Shown here: positions 37,088-37,188 of the stretch, one piece after another
Layout: each line of letters begins with the position of its first letter
How positions within the stretch are numbered: position 1 is the first letter of the stretch
From: Actinomycetota bacterium
GTDB lineage: Bacteria; Actinomycetota; Nitriliruptoria; Nitriliruptorales; JAHWKO01
Direction of reading: 5' to 3'
Assembly: GCA_019347675.1 (NCBI GenBank)
Contig: JAHWKW010000008.1
Span: 113,590 to 150,777, forward strand
Length of the DNA: 37,188 nucleotides
Notes under the pieces: model-generated
The model's input: only the letters and a program-made list of their open reading frames with translations
Databases searched by the model: none
Told to the model about the DNA's origin: nothing
Made by a program: the position numbers and the translations under genes

Positions 37088-37188
37088 TTATTGTTCGGTG
37101 CCGGTTGCTTGGAGTATGTCGCCGCAGTAGCGGCCGATCGACCCCAGGATCTCTTCGCTGGTCTTGGTCCACACGAACGGTTTGGGGT
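37088..37188 (-). mobile_element. IS630-family insertion sequence, 3' end of transposase, cut by window
   Basis: The last 32 codons of a reading frame (from PKPFVWTKTSEEILGSIGRYC to the TAA at 37088-37090) match the conserved C terminus of IS630-family DDE transposases, which I recall as KPFVWTK...ILxSIxRxC. The rest lies outside the window. The sequence between 37044 and 37087 (with gtgacctagtggtgtcctg) probably holds the terminal inverted repeat; IS630 elements insert at TA, and a TA occurs at 37044-37045. Local composition is clearly less GC-rich than the surrounding genes. Exact element end not determinable from one side. Confidence 0.75.

Overview
The window is about 37 kb of very GC-rich chromosomal DNA from an actinobacterium. 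The evidence is two WhiB-family iron-sulfur regulators, a BldD-type regulator, a SigR/SigH-type sigma factor with its zinc anti-sigma factor, a single-polypeptide FO synthase (FbiC) for coenzyme F420, a PdtaS-type histidine kinase, and frequent GTG starts. From memory, gene order resembles the whiB1/pdtaS/sigH ... Rv3235 ... secA1 ... comF ... manB/Rv3256c/DUF3499/Rv3259/whiB2 stretch of Mycobacterium tuberculosis, but with other genes interspersed. A deep-branching class (for example Nitriliruptoria or Acidimicrobiia) is possible but is inference. Most of the window is chromosomal core, not an island.

Layout. 1-1342: a 13-bp tandem array directly in front of a stand-alone AAA/STAND-type ATPase. 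1516-4709: cystathionine beta-synthase, a hemerythrin-like protein and cystathionine gamma-synthase/lyase in one orientation, which looks like a reverse-transsulfuration operon with an oxygen/iron-binding protein inside it. 4803-7118: class A penicillin-binding protein. 7293-9638: whiB1, a small membrane protein, then on the other strand a PdtaS-like kinase preceded by a sigma region-4-only protein. 9709-11304: two small membrane proteins and bldD, with a perfect BldD box upstream of bldD. 11431-13408: a sugar-nucleotide epimerase and the sigR-rsrA pair. 13681-15444: a possible leader peptide, hairpins, a TcpC-like membrane-anchored protein and an Rv3235-family protein.

15557-18499 is secA; upstream of it on the same strand are a membrane-anchored matrixin-like protease, an orphan NarL-type response regulator, ComF, a SIS-domain sugar isomerase, a Trm112-like zinc protein and phosphomannomutase. 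23927-25944 holds a DUF6788 protein next to a 45-bp tandem repeat, DUF3499, a roughly 500-bp regulatory-looking gap with a strong hairpin, and a zincin-like metallopeptidase probably translated from a leaderless mRNA. 25945-31031 holds DUF5719, a large membrane glycosyltransferase that appears to start at CTG, and whiB2. 31311-36983 holds a 972-residue coiled-coil/helix-hairpin-helix protein with a very recent internal duplication, and fbiC. The right edge cuts an IS630-type insertion sequence lying just upstream of fbiC.

How the parts fit: bldD, whiB1, whiB2 and sigR/rsrA are developmental and redox regulators; the manB/SIS/epimerase/glycosyltransferase/PBP genes supply cell-envelope sugars and peptidoglycan; CBS/CGL supply cysteine from methionine, which suits a SigR thiol-stress background. 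I see no tRNA, rRNA, CRISPR array or complete mobile element. Small tandem duplications are unusually common (13, 15, 19, 39, 45, 8 and 447 bp units). The best candidates for something undescribed are the sigma-region-4/PdtaS pair, the duplicated coiled-coil/HhH protein, and the leader-peptide/hairpin unit divergent from sigR.
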